Part shown: positions 20,975-20,990 of the stretch, one piece after another
Layout of the letters: every line of letters begins with the position of its first letter
Position numbering within the stretch: the first letter of the stretch is position 1
Origin: Actinomycetes bacterium
Lineage (GTDB): Bacteria > Actinomycetota > Actinomycetes > Actinomycetales > Demequinaceae
Direction: 5' to 3'
Length of the DNA stretch: 20,990 bases
Assembly: GCA_023411615.1 (NCBI GenBank)
Contig: JAEYOR010000059.1
Location: 1-20,990, forward strand
The notes under the pieces: model-generated
Database searches by the model: none
What the model saw: the letters and a program-made list of their open reading frames with translations, nothing else
What the model was told of the DNA's origin: nothing
Program-made: the position numbers and the translations under genes

Positions 20975-20990
20975 GCGCGGGGCGGGTGGT

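Overview
The window reads as chromosomal DNA of a high-GC Gram-positive bacterium, most likely an actinobacterium of the Micrococcales. This is inferred from the uniformly GC-rich codon use with GTG starts, from a purF-purM-DUF3073-bldC block that is typical of Actinobacteria, from a beta-carbonic anhydrase of the mycobacterial Rv1284 type, and from start codons that look leaderless (a TANNNT hexamer exactly 6 nt before the start codon). Gene density is high, no gene-free stretch exceeds 300 bases, and I see no insertion sequence, prophage or CRISPR array. The right end carries a 29-base G homopolymer that looks like a read or contig-end artefact.

Layout, left to right. (1) 1-1333, minus: the N-terminal 444 residues of a LacI-type sugar-sensor protein with no DNA-binding head, cut by the window edge. 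(2) 1488-5815: two paralogous MFS transporters flanking a NAD(P)-binding oxidoreductase (minus) and an aldo/keto reductase (plus). (3) 5825-8804: a TetR repressor divergent from an MMPL-type exporter, with two related operator-like sites between them. (4) 8834-10426, minus: a flavodoxin-like NAD(P)H oxidoreductase, a DUF1232 membrane protein and a beta-carbonic anhydrase. (5) 10607-12121: a uracil/xanthine permease with a Lys/Ala/Pro-rich tail, followed by a strong intrinsic terminator. (6) 12195-13002: a small zincin metalloprotease (minus), then tRNA-Glu, tRNA-Asp and tRNA-Phe. (7) 13180-15134: a holin-superfamily small membrane protein, then a convergent ogt-eamA operon (minus). (8) 15254-18883: bldC (minus), DUF3073 (plus), and an operon of a small two-helix membrane protein, purF and purM (minus), joined by overlaps. 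(9) 18953-20904, minus: two permease subunits of a CUT1 sugar ABC transporter resembling the AglF/AglG alpha-glucoside systems; the binding protein would lie beyond the right end.

Most of the window is housekeeping (purine synthesis, tRNAs, DNA alkylation repair, nucleobase and sugar uptake) plus efflux. I did not find a convincing undescribed multi-gene system. The best leads are the repeated leaderless-start signature, the paired TetR operators, the headless LacI-like sensor, the unassigned membrane protein overlapping purF, the basic tail on the permease, and the A54 T-loop of tRNA-Phe.
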